A stretch of 18,031 bases of DNA, from assembly GCA_964483805.1 (NCBI GenBank), contig CAZADH010000108.1, positions 1-18,031 on the forward strand. Reading direction: 5' to 3'. Below, piece after piece: positions 6,866 through 13,774 of this stretch. The DNA is from CAZADH01 sp964483805. Its GTDB lineage: Bacteria; Muiribacteriota; Ozemobacteria; Ozemobacterales; Ozemobacteraceae. The position numbers were made by a program, and so were the translations under genes. The notes beneath the pieces were generated by a model. That model had not been told where the DNA came from. It did not search any database and worked only from the letters and a program-made list of their open reading frames with translations. How positions within the stretch are numbered: position 1 is the stretch's first letter; each line of letters begins with the position of its first letter.

Positions 6866-8413
6866 TCATACCGTGACTTCGTGCACCTCGAACAACGCCT
6901 TCTTGCCCTTGACCGTAATCTGCTTCACTTCGACCTTGTCGGTCGGTTCCAGTTCGCCGCCGATGCCGGCAAACGCATCCTTCGACAACAGAATGCGCCC
7001 CGGCGTGCAGTTCGACTCGAGCCGTTGCGCGAAGTTGACCGCGTCGCCAATCAACGTGTTGTCGCGCCGGAACGACCCACCAACGTTGCACCTGATCACC
7101 CGCCCCTGGTTGATGCCGATGCGCACAGAGAACGGCGCACCCTCGGCGGCCAACGCCCGCATCTCTTCTTGAATCGCGCGGGCACTGCGAAATGCCGCGG
7201 CCGCATCGTCGAAGACCGCGAAGATGCAATCCCCGATGAACTTGTCGATATCGCCGTGGTTCTCATGGATGATGTTCACCGCGTGTTCAAAAATGCGGTT
7301 GAGTTCTCGCACCACCTCGATCGGGGTATGGTTCTCGGCGAAGCTGGTGAACCCCTTCACGTCCATGAACATGATCGCATAGTGGGCCTCTTCATCAGGA
7401 ATCCTGAAGAAGCCTTGCTCGACCGATTTCTTGGCGCGTTCCCACACTTTGTGTGGCGTGTACTGTTTGAGCAGTTTCTGCAGGCGTTGGTTTTTCGAGA
7501 TCGCCTCACTCAACTGGCGGTTCTTGTCTTCGAGTTCCTCGGCCAGGCGAAAATGCTGCGTGTTCAGCAACTTCAGCGTGTTTTCGGTGGTGACCACGTC
7601 GCGTTCGGCGATCGCCAGGCGGTCTTGCAGTTTCTGCACCGTCTGGACCTGAGAGATCGGGGTCGCCTGGTCGCGGCGGTCTTCGGCGAGTTGTTCCTCG
7701 AGCAATACACGGTAGTTACACGCTTCCGCCGCTCCGGTGGCCGCAGGCGTGCCGATGGCAAACAACGAGATCGACGTGCTGAGGTTGGTGCACGCTCCGA
7801 ACGCGACCTCCGTGCGCGCCGCCGTGTCATAATCGCTGAACAAGGGCGAGTATTCGCCGCCAGCGTAGTACCCGACCACTGGCACCGCGTCGCCCAGTTC
7901 GCGGCGGATCGCGGCGATTTCCTGCTCGACCATGGTCTGCAGGTAATGCTTGCGCATGTGGCACGAGAACATGAAAACCACAGCGGGTTTGAAGTCGCGC
8001 AGGGCGCCGACCAACCGGCGGGCTGCCGAGCCAACACCGTGGAGCAACTCCGAGCGGCTGATCTGCACCAGTTGCAGGGTCAACCCCTGCATCGCGACCT
8101 GCGGATAGAAGAGGCTCGACCCATCGTGGGGATCGATCGGCCCGGGGGTGCGGATGACCTGCCGCGGCCCTTGCGGGGTCTCGATTGTCGCGATGAACGT
8201 GTATTTGGCAAGGTTATCTGGATCGGTGAAGATATCGGGGCCGAAGATCTTCTTGTAGTAATCGTCGAGGCGCATGCCGTCGAGTTCGAACACATACGGA
8301 CCGTCGGCCCTGGTGCAGGTCACCGGCCGTGCGACCGGCGACCACGAACTCTCGAAGGCGTAGGCGAATCGCACGGCCTCAGGTTGTTTTGCCCGCAGTG
8401 CCAGCAGGTTCAT
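6866..8413 (-). CDS. FIST-C / coiled-coil / class III nucleotide cyclase (C-terminal part of an interrupted gene)
   Basis: From ATG 8413 this reads 515 residues. Residues 1-225 are the end of FIST-N and a FIST-C domain (FELDGMRLDDYYKKIFG at 42-58; GYYAGGEYSPLF at 181-192), a cytoplasmic sensor fold. Residues 228-315 are a heptad-rich coiled coil, followed by a cyclase transducer-like KQYTPHKVWE. The catalytic domain has metal aspartates D351 (FMDVKGFTSF) and D395 (DKFIGDCI), base-selecting K391 and T453 (DNTLIGDAVN), and transition-state N460 and R464. The K/T pair favours ATP, so cAMP is the expected product. No ribosome binding site precedes ATG 8413. The frame continues upstream without a shift through a TAG at 8456 into FIST-N, so the native protein was very probably one chain of about 705 residues. 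The catalytic half is intact. Confidence 0.85.
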   Translation of the reverse strand: MNLLALRAKQPEAVRFAYAFESSWSPVARPVTCTRADGPYVFELDGMRLDDYYKKIFGPDIFTDPDNLAKYTFIATIETPQGPRQVIRTPGPIDPHDGSSLFYPQVAMQGLTLQLVQISRSELLHGVGSAARRLVGALRDFKPAVVFMFSCHMRKHYLQTMVEQEIAAIRRELGDAVPVVGYYAGGEYSPLFSDYDTAARTEVAFGACTNLSTSISLFAIGTPAATGAAEACNYRVLLEEQLAEDRRDQATPISQVQTVQKLQDRLAIAERDVVTTENTLKLLNTQHFRLAEELEDKNRQLSEAISKNQRLQKLLKQYTPHKVWERAKKSVEQGFFRIPDEEAHYAIMFMDVKGFTSFAENHTPIEVVRELNRIFEHAVNIIHENHGDIDKFIGDCIFAVFDDAAAAFRSARAIQEEMRALAAEGAPFSVRIGINQGRVIRCNVGGSFRRDNTLIGDAVNFAQRLESNCTPGRILLSKDAFAGIGGELEPTDKVEVKQITVKGKKALFEVHEVTV

Positions 8414-8455
8414 GCTGGCCTGGGCCGCCTCGCCGTTGCAGTATTGCCACCCGTA

Positions 8456-8458
8456 CTA
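8456..8458 (-). other. In-frame TAG interrupting the FIST-cyclase gene
   Basis: The codon after QEQF is TAG and the same frame resumes with YGWQYCNGEAAQ, which continues the FIST fold as expected (family members read '...CNGE' just here). The two parts are separated by exactly this one codon, with no frameshift. CAG, TGG, AAG, GAG or TAC/TAT could each become TAG by one substitution. TAG is used as the normal stop by the genes ending at 6205 and 15784, so amber is not generally reassigned here. Confidence 0.85.
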
Positions 8459-8983
8459 GAACTGTTCCTGCGGAACAAGGTCGGCCCGGTTGAGCGACCC
8501 CCCGCCGCTGAGGGGGAGGTTGCAGCCGAGTCCCTTTCGCAAACCCTCGACATACTTGATTCCTGCAAAGTGCAGTTCGCAGGCCATGACCAACGCCGTG
8601 ATCGGGGACGCAGCGGGATCGAGCCCGGGAAAACGCGCGCGCAATTGCTGGGCCACGTCGGCTCCGGCCCGCTCGGGGTCTGCCCCGTGAGGCGAGAACA
8701 TTGCGGCAAATTCGAGCTCGGGTGCAGACAACAGCAATACAGTGACCGACCCTTCGACATGTCCGGCATTGGTGATCTCGGCCGAAGTGCTGCCCCCGAA
8801 CAGGGGCAACCCCGGCGGCAATGCCTTCTTTGCGGCCGCGACGAGGGCCACCTGGTCGAACGTGGCCGACCCGAACATCAACGCGACATCGGGAGAGGGG
8901 CACTGTTGCAGGGCTCTGCGGCAGGCACGTTCCGCCGCCATATCCGACCGTTCCGCCGTCGAAATGCCAAGACCGATGATCAT
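8456..8983 (-). CDS. FIST-N domain fragment (N-terminal part of the interrupted FIST-cyclase gene)
   Basis: This 175-residue piece is a FIST-N sensor domain, starting MIIGLGISTAERSDMAAERA and containing the family's stretches SPDVALMFGSATFD, LPLFGGSTSAEITNAG and CNLPLSGGGSLNRADL. FIST domains are proposed cytoplasmic small-ligand sensors. ATG 8983 is chosen because AAGGAG lies 7 bases upstream; the longer frame to 9352 overlaps a terminator and reads as noise. The stop is a TAG that cuts FIST-N a little before its end; translation in the same frame would continue into FIST-C, a coiled coil and a cyclase. If the stop is real, the product would lack any output domain, so the locus may be a recent pseudogene. 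A sequencing error is equally possible. Confidence 0.75.
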   Translation of the reverse strand: MIIGLGISTAERSDMAAERACRRALQQCPSPDVALMFGSATFDQVALVAAAKKALPPGLPLFGGSTSAEITNAGHVEGSVTVLLLSAPELEFAAMFSPHGADPERAGADVAQQLRARFPGLDPAASPITALVMACELHFAGIKYVEGLRKGLGCNLPLSGGGSLNRADLVPQEQF

Positions 8984-9027
8984 CGTCGTTCTCCTTGGTC
9001 TGCCCGCATTGTCTGTGCGTCTGTTCA

Positions 9028-9057
9028 TGAGTGCCCCGAAACGGGGACCCTTGTCAA
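9028..9057 (-). promoter_or_regulatory. Possible promoter or operator upstream of the FIST-cyclase gene
   Basis: On the minus strand a perfect TTGACA (9057-9052) is followed by a spacer with the inverted repeat CCCCG-TTT-CGGGG. The -10 region is poor (CACTCA or ACTCAT at 18-19 bases). This could be an activator-dependent promoter or a chance match. It lies about 50 bases before ATG 8983. The rest of the 8984-9293 interval holds one terminator and no gene that I can support. Confidence 0.25.
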
Positions 9058-9220
9058 TCCACCCGCCCGCGCACGACTGCCGCCACGGACGTGGGCAGGA
9101 GCCCCGGATCGGGCCTGCGCCAGGGATGGCGCGTCTAGGCCCGAGCAGGCGGCGTTTCGGCGTGGCACCCGGACGGTGCGCGCATGCACACAGCGGAAAT
9201 TGACATACTGGGTATTGCAA

Positions 9221-9252
9221 CGGCCCCCAGTGTCTGTCGACACCGGGGGCCG
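9221..9252 (-). terminator. Terminator after the 675-residue secreted protein gene
   Basis: A 14-bp stem with one mismatch (CGGCCCCCAGTGTC at 9221-9234, GACACCGGGGGCCG at 9239-9252) has a 4-base loop. It lies 41 bases past the stop at 9294. The minus-strand tail TTGCAATACC is only mildly T-rich, but the stem is very stable. Confidence 0.65.
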
Positions 9253-9293
9253 CTCCGTTCGTGTTGGCGAACGGGGTCTGATTGCGGTTTCGG

Positions 9294-11321
9294 TTACGAA
9301 CCCGACGCCGAACCCGAGCCGGAACCCTTGCCTTTCTCGGCATCCGGGTCATCGGGCATCAACAACGGGATGATCTCGCTCTCGATTTCCTGTTTGACCT
9401 CGAGGGGTTTCTTGCCCTTGCGATTGAACATGATCTTCGCCGTCAACTTCGTGCCTTCGGGCGGTGCCGCCATGGTGAATTCGAGCTCGGGCTTGTCTTT
9501 GTCTGCCTTCGTCAACTGCCCGGTTTGCGACATCTTGCCGTCGGTCAACGTGATGATCACGCTCGTCAAATCGCCACTCTCGAGAAGATAAGCGATGCTG
9601 TCGCCCGAGAACTTGGTATTCGCCACGATCGGATGCGGCGAAGCGATGGCGCCGACATCACTGAACACCGGCACCTTCTGCACTTGCGCGATCTCTTTGA
9701 TATTGCCGTTCGGTGCCTTGATGTGAATCTTGGTCTCGACCTTGTAGGCCAGCTTGTTGACTTCTTTCGTCTCGCGGGCACGCTTCATGATTGCGGCAAA
9801 CGGGAACTCCATGACCGACAACTCGTTGCCCGCCGTCGAGACCCACTTGCCCTTGTCGCCGCCGTCGTTCTTGAACGTTACCGTGCGAGCCTGGCCTTCC
9901 ATGCCGGCCACAGCGCCGCTGCCATCGAGGATCGACACGGTGATGTTCATTTGTTGAATCATCGTGCTCTTGGGTGTCGGTGCCGGGGGCAGATGGAACT
10001 CCGCCACTTCCCAGTTGCCCTGGTTCAGCGTGCGAATCAGCTTGTCTTTGAGAGCCGGGTTCTTCTTGATGAAGTTGCCGATGCCGATGAACGTGCCGCA
10101 ACCGCTCGTCTTCTTCACGATCGTGCGCTTGTTCATGATGATCTCGACATCACCCGACCGCACCTTCTTGATGTCTTTCATGGCCACCGAGACGCCAGCC
10201 TTGAAGTTCACACCCTGCATGAAACAGGTGGCTCCGCCCGAAAGAACGGCCATGACGCCCTTGCCCGCGGTATTGACCAAGCCGTCGCCAACCTTGCTGA
10301 CGGTGTCGCCGATGTCGACGGTCTCGCTGCCCTTCGGGTTCTGCTGCTTCGGGGTCGCAAGATGGCCGGTGGGCATCTCGGGGTCTTTGGCCGCGGCCGG
10401 GTCAATTTTGTCGATGAACGTTTTGTCGGCTTCGAATACTTCTTTGAACAACTGATCGAGGATCTGCCCCTCGACCTTTTCGATCTTGTCGGCCGGCCAG
10501 GCTTCGCCGCTGATGGTCTCGACGAAGATGCCCTTCTTGCTGGTGAGGAACTCGCGCACGCGGGCGTGGTTGACTTGCGGAGCCAGCCCGTATTGCTCGT
10601 AAGCGATATCAGCCTTGAGTTTGACGTCGCTGCTGACGTGCTCGTGAACGGTCTTCCAGTTGGCCCTGACCTTGATCGACGCCGGAATCGAGATCATGTT
10701 GTAGCTGAACTCGAACCACACCGGAATGCCGGTGTTGCCTGACACGAGGTCTTCATAGACATCGGCGCCCAGGCTGGTCACATAGAGCTGCATCGGGATC
10801 TCGGCATTGACGTTGGCCGTGGTCAACTCAGGAGCTTCGCCACCAGCGGCAATGAGCGCGCCGGTTTTCGGGTGCATGATGCTGATCTTGGCCGACTCGA
10901 TCGGCAAAGGCGCCAACATGACCGGACGTGGCAACGCAGGATCCATGACCTTCTCGAGCTTCTGGCGCATCTCCTCGACCGAAGCGGGCGGCAAGCCCAG
11001 CGTTACGGCGAACTGGATAAACGCACTGTTGATCGGCTTTTCAGTGATCGGATCTTTCGCCTGGATCTTCAACAGCGCGAACACCGGTTCACCGTTGTCG
11101 GTCATGCAGACGTGTGGTTTCGACGGCACGTAGTACCATTGAGCCGGCCGATACAGATCGCGCGTCACCGTGACCACCTCTTTGCGGCCGTTGACGTCGA
11201 TCGCCATGTCGAACGTGTCGACACCGCCCGCGACCGGTTGGGCCTGCGCCGGAATGGCACAGGCCAGGAACGCCAGCATCGCCACCACGCCGATGCCCCA
11301 AAGCTTGAAACAATTGCCCAT
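9294..11321 (-). CDS. Large secreted protein of unknown family
   Basis: I do not recognise this 675-residue protein. A clear signal peptide covers residues 1-27 (IGVVAMLAFLACAIPAQA), with likely cleavage before QPVAGG; the FLAC motif is not a good lipobox. The rest has no membrane helix and alternates short hydrophobic and charged strands, suggesting several beta-sandwich domains (for example around IPMQLYVTSLGADVYEDL, GIPVWFEFSYNMISIPASI, and MIQQMNITVSILDGSG). A Gly-rich amphipathic stretch lies in the middle (TVSKVGDGLVNTAGKGVMAV). Three cysteines (in HVCMTD, ATCFMQ and SGCGTF) may form a disulfide. The C-terminus is a Gly/Ser tail, GKGSGSGSASGS. ATG 11321 follows GAGGAGG 7 bases upstream. 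It is divergent from another secreted protein gene (11702). Periplasmic or surface location is inferred; function is unknown. Confidence 0.85.
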   Translation of the reverse strand: MGNCFKLWGIGVVAMLAFLACAIPAQAQPVAGGVDTFDMAIDVNGRKEVVTVTRDLYRPAQWYYVPSKPHVCMTDNGEPVFALLKIQAKDPITEKPINSAFIQFAVTLGLPPASVEEMRQKLEKVMDPALPRPVMLAPLPIESAKISIMHPKTGALIAAGGEAPELTTANVNAEIPMQLYVTSLGADVYEDLVSGNTGIPVWFEFSYNMISIPASIKVRANWKTVHEHVSSDVKLKADIAYEQYGLAPQVNHARVREFLTSKKGIFVETISGEAWPADKIEKVEGQILDQLFKEVFEADKTFIDKIDPAAAKDPEMPTGHLATPKQQNPKGSETVDIGDTVSKVGDGLVNTAGKGVMAVLSGGATCFMQGVNFKAGVSVAMKDIKKVRSGDVEIIMNKRTIVKKTSGCGTFIGIGNFIKKNPALKDKLIRTLNQGNWEVAEFHLPPAPTPKSTMIQQMNITVSILDGSGAVAGMEGQARTVTFKNDGGDKGKWVSTAGNELSVMEFPFAAIMKRARETKEVNKLAYKVETKIHIKAPNGNIKEIAQVQKVPVFSDVGAIASPHPIVANTKFSGDSIAYLLESGDLTSVIITLTDGKMSQTGQLTKADKDKPELEFTMAAPPEGTKLTAKIMFNRKGKKPLEVKQEIESEIIPLLMPDDPDAEKGKGSGSGSASGS

Positions 11322-11438
11322 TTGAAACCCTCCTCATGTTGTTTTCGGACACCCCGTGATCTGGGAGTGCTCTCTGGACACAACAATGTGGCCAAAAGAG
11401 CGACGCCCCAGGGGTACCCCACCGCCCGAGTCTCGTTT

Positions 11439-11468
11439 TATATACAAGGAAGTCTCATGTCGGCACAA
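11439..11468 (-). promoter_or_regulatory. Promoter for the 675-residue secreted protein gene
   Basis: On the minus strand TTGTGC (11468-11463), an 18-base spacer and TATATA (11444-11439) lie in the most AT-rich part of the region. The predicted start near 11431 gives a leader of about 110 bases before ATG 11321. Confidence 0.5.
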
Positions 11469-11614
11469 GAAAAAACTGGCCGGCGGGTTCGTCGGCTTTC
11501 ACCCTTCATCGAACCCCCAGGGTACGCCAATACGTACCAGGTTCGATGGAGACCGCGTGGACAGCCACACCGATATCCAACCTTGTAGCGATCCTGGCGC
11601 ATATCCAATTGATC

Positions 11615-11644
11615 GTGACCCCGGTCTCCATTTTGTGCTATCAA
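11615..11644 (+). promoter_or_regulatory. Likely promoter for the 344-residue secreted protein gene
   Basis: GTGACC (11615-11620), an 18-base spacer ending in TGC, and TATCAA (11639-11644) form a weak -35 with an extended -10 (TGCTATCAA). The start would be near 11651, about 50 bases before ATG 11702. The -10 resembles that of the permease gene (TGCTATCAT). Confidence 0.4.
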
Positions 11645-11701
11645 CACGCTGGGGGAGTCTGCTGTACCCCGAATCATTCGAGACCGATGGAGGTTCGCAC
11701 G

Positions 11702-12736
11702 ATGAATCGCAAATGGGTGTGTACGGTTGCCGTGTTGAGTTTTCTTGGCATCGCCGGGTCGGTGTTTGCTGCCGGCCCCGTCATCAAGAAGGACGAGTGG
11801 TTGGCAAAGCGCACCAGTTCGGAGCAGTTCCAGTTCGACATCAACTGTTGGCACTCATTGCTGTTTCCGTCGGCGACACTGTCGGGCGACGAGGCCAAGC
11901 GCCAGGAAGCGCAACGCAAGATGCTCGGCCGTCTGTTGCTGGTCATCAAATACGGTGGCCTGAAAATGCGCACGAGCAACGCCCAGGTCGAACCGGCCGA
12001 TGACGCCGAGCCGACCGGAAACGCCCCGACCTGGAAGGAGTTTCCGCACCCGACGGCGTCGGTCTTTTCTCACGGCGGCCGCACGATGATCGCGGTGAAG
12101 AAGGCCGCCGGCCTCGATCCTTATGACGTAACCAACTGGATCGTCACCGGCAAGACCGAGAAACACTCAACGCAAGTCACCGACGACAAGAGCAGTGGCA
12201 CCGGCTTCAAGGGCCGCGCCTTCTCGACCCACTGGACCGACTTCAAGAAGGGTGACCCGATCGAGAAGAAGTGCAAGGCTCCCAACACGCAGAACTGGGC
12301 GATGAACATCGCGATGGGTGGCGTGGGCAGCACCGGTGCCGATGGCAAGCCGGTCAAACCGAACGGCGCATTCGGCCACCTGTTGTTCGTCACCGATAAG
12401 GCACCGAGCAGCAACAAAGACTGGACCGTCGCGACGCTCGTCGGCGTCGAGAACAGCCAGGCGCCGATGTTCACCCTGTCGGGTTCGTCCAAGAGCCACC
12501 TGGGGACCTCGCACAGCGTTACCGGTGCCGCGGAAGAGATCGGGCCCACGGGCGGAAAAAAGTGGCCGGCGATGACCGACATCCCCGCCGAATGGCTGCC
12601 CGGAAAGTACGACTGCATGCGGGTGGTGATCGAATCAAAGGAACAATTCGAAGCCATCAAGCAAAAGGCCGCGATGGTGGATGATGAGAAGGCAATGCTC
12701 GAACTGTTGTCGGGTGCACCGGTGCCTTCGAAGTAA
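11702..12736 (+). CDS. Secreted protein of unknown family
   Basis: I do not recognise this 344-residue protein. Residues 1-24 are a signal peptide (VCTVAVLSFLGIAGSVFAA). The mature part is rich in Lys, Gly, Thr and Ser, with no further membrane helix. Conserved-looking stretches include EQFQFDINCWHSLLFPSATL, NTQNWAMNIAMGGVGSTGADG and AFGHLLFVTDKAPSS. Only three cysteines are in the mature chain (C49, one near KKCKAPN, one in YDCMRV). The ATG at 11702 is supported by GGAGG 8 bases upstream; an in-frame ATG at 11687 overlaps that site and is less likely. The gene is divergent from another large secreted protein, and the shared control region may mean they work together. It ends before a strong 16-bp terminator. 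Export is well supported, function unknown. Confidence 0.8.
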   Translation: MNRKWVCTVAVLSFLGIAGSVFAAGPVIKKDEWLAKRTSSEQFQFDINCWHSLLFPSATLSGDEAKRQEAQRKMLGRLLLVIKYGGLKMRTSNAQVEPADDAEPTGNAPTWKEFPHPTASVFSHGGRTMIAVKKAAGLDPYDVTNWIVTGKTEKHSTQVTDDKSSGTGFKGRAFSTHWTDFKKGDPIEKKCKAPNTQNWAMNIAMGGVGSTGADGKPVKPNGAFGHLLFVTDKAPSSNKDWTVATLVGVENSQAPMFTLSGSSKSHLGTSHSVTGAAEEIGPTGGKKWPAMTDIPAEWLPGKYDCMRVVIESKEQFEAIKQKAAMVDDEKAMLELLSGAPVPSK

Positions 12737-12753
12737 AGCAATCTCTTGTATTG

Positions 12754-12799
12754 ACGCCCCCGCGGTGCCGCCTTGTATGGGGCACCGCGGGGGCGTTTT
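12754..12799 (+). terminator. Strong terminator between convergent genes
   Basis: A perfect 16-bp stem (ACGCCCCCGCGGTGCC at 12754-12769 with its complement at 12781-12796) has an 11-base loop, then TTTT (12796-12799). It lies 18 bases after the stop at 12736. It is also 7 bases past the stop of the convergent gene at 12803, so it probably serves both directions, better on plus. Confidence 0.85.
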
Positions 12800-12802
12800 C
12801 GA

Positions 12803-13555
12803 TCAGTCTTTTTTGCGCTTGCCGACCGCGCCGATGTAGACGGTAAACGCCTGCTCGGAATCGAGGTGCAACAGGGCGTCGACGGCGTCATCATCGAACG
12901 CCGCCACCCCGCAGGCACCCGCACCGATGGTCTCGGCCGCGAGGTAAAGATTTTGACATACGTGGCCGGCGTCGAGGAAGAAATAGCGATACGAACGTTC
13001 CCCGTAGCGCCAGCATGTCCGCGCCGTCACGGCCACCCACACAAACACAGCCGGCGCACTCTTGATGAACTCCTGGCCCAGGCAGGCGGCGGTCAGCCGG
13101 TCAGCGACGTCGGTCCCCATGTCGAACGAGGCCAATCGGTGGGCGATGGCATCGAACCAGTAAAGGCCGGGGACGATGCCGTCGACCCGGTTGATCAGCA
13201 CGAAGGTTTCGAACGGGTGGCGGGCCCCTGCCGACGGCACCGGCCGAAACGTGGCCTTGTCCGGCACAACCTTCTTGATGCCCTGGGTGCAATACAAAAG
13301 ATACGACAGCTCGGCGGCGCTGAGCGGAGCGGGGGCATACTCGCGGAGGCTGCGACGCCGGGTGACCAGTCCATGAAAATCGTCGGCCACGCCCAGCGCC
13401 GACGGCAAACCGACCGGTTCGCCCAGGCCGCCGGGTTGCCAGGTGAGGGGCGGTTGCGGTTTGCCTTGTTGTTGCGCGGATGCGCCCAGCAGTTGGTGGC
13501 GGGTTGCCGCGACGAAGTTCCGGCCGATGCCCGTCGGGGTTTCGTTCTTGCTCAT
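12803..13555 (-). CDS. SagB-type FMN-dependent oxidoreductase (nitroreductase fold)
   Basis: This is a 250-residue cytoplasmic flavoenzyme-like protein of the SagB family. Characterised members oxidise azolines to azoles during maturation of thiazole/oxazole-modified peptides; many stand-alone members have no known substrate. Visible motifs are RRRSLREYAPAPLSAAELSYLLY (66-88), RPVPSAGARHPFETFVLINR (104-123, FMN-binding pattern), PGLYWFD (129-135), GHVCQNLYLAAETIGAGACG (197-216) and AAFDDD (218-223). ATG 13555 follows AGGAGGT with 3-4 bases spacing; the longer frame to 13633 lacks a ribosome binding site and crosses an inverted repeat. No precursor peptide, cyclodehydratase (YcaO) or transporter gene lies beside it, so a link to peptide natural products is not supported here. 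It is divergent from the voltage-sensor cyclase gene. Confidence 0.88.
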   Translation of the reverse strand: MSKNETPTGIGRNFVAATRHQLLGASAQQQGKPQPPLTWQPGGLGEPVGLPSALGVADDFHGLVTRRRSLREYAPAPLSAAELSYLLYCTQGIKKVVPDKATFRPVPSAGARHPFETFVLINRVDGIVPGLYWFDAIAHRLASFDMGTDVADRLTAACLGQEFIKSAPAVFVWVAVTARTCWRYGERSYRYFFLDAGHVCQNLYLAAETIGAGACGVAAFDDDAVDALLHLDSEQAFTVYIGAVGKRKKD

Positions 13556-13592
13556 GCGACCTCCTGGGTGTGAGATCGACCGGGGAACCGCC

Positions 13593-13617
13593 GCAGGAAC
13601 GACGCTGCGGTTCCTGC
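13593..13617. promoter_or_regulatory. Inverted repeat in the SagB/cyclase divergent region
   Basis: GCAGGAAC (13593-13600) and GTTCCTGC (13610-13617) form a perfect 8-bp inverted repeat around 9 bases. It lies 38 bases before the SagB-type start codon and upstream of the cyclase promoter, so it could be an operator for either gene or a leader hairpin. Nothing shows which. Confidence 0.4.
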
Positions 13618-13680
13618 CGCGAAGGGTGCGCACGCCGGTCGTGTCTTCTTTCCGATGTTACCTCATCGTGACGCCGACTG

Positions 13681-13689
13681 TGGTATATT
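13681..13689 (+). promoter_or_regulatory. Extended -10 promoter for the voltage-sensor cyclase gene
   Basis: TGGTATATT is an extended -10 (TG, one base, TATATT). It is the only AT-rich spot in the interval. No good -35 lies at 17 bases; TTACCT sits 20 bases upstream. The predicted start near 13696 supports ATG 13775 over the earlier in-frame ATG at 13655, which would precede the transcript. Confidence 0.45.
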
Positions 13690-13774
13690 TTGCGCGGTCA
13701 CCCAAAACTGGCGCATCACCGTCGTCGGGCGCCGCGCTCCGCCATATCCCGTTGCGCTCGAAACTCTCGTGCTT

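Larger units (their letters stand above)
11322..11701. other. Divergent intergenic region between two secreted-protein genes
   Basis: This 380-base non-coding region separates the genes starting at 11321 (minus) and 11702 (plus). It carries a TATA-rich minus promoter (11439-11468), a likely extended -10 plus promoter (11615-11644) and the palindrome GGGGTACCCC at 11411-11420, which also occurs in the amidase/SpoIID intergenic region. On the minus strand the palindrome would fall in the transcript leader. I see no small gene with a ribosome binding site. Confidence 0.55.

Noticed and set aside
8456..8458. Pyrrolysine or general amber reassignment
   Set aside because: TAG is the terminal codon of the genes ending at 6205 and 15784, and no pyl gene is visible. 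Read-through remains possible but unsupported.
6860..9373. An 837-codon plus-strand open frame across the FIST-cyclase locus
   Set aside because: It is antisense to a gene with clear FIST and cyclase motifs and proper ribosome binding sites. Its product is Arg/His/Asp-rich with no domain, typical of the opposite strand of high-GC genes.
9282..10742. A 486-codon plus-strand open frame opposite the 675-residue protein
   Set aside because: The minus strand has a signal peptide, a ribosome binding site and a terminator; the plus frame is low in hydrophobic structure and rich in Arg, Asp and His.
12803..13555. Thiazole/oxazole-modified microcin cluster around the SagB-type gene
   Set aside because: No YcaO, SagC-type protein, precursor peptide or exporter gene is next to it.
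13655..13774. Earlier ATG (13655) for the voltage-sensor cyclase
   Set aside because: The extra 40 residues are not membrane-like, there is no ribosome binding site, and the only promoter-like site (13681-13689) lies inside this stretch.
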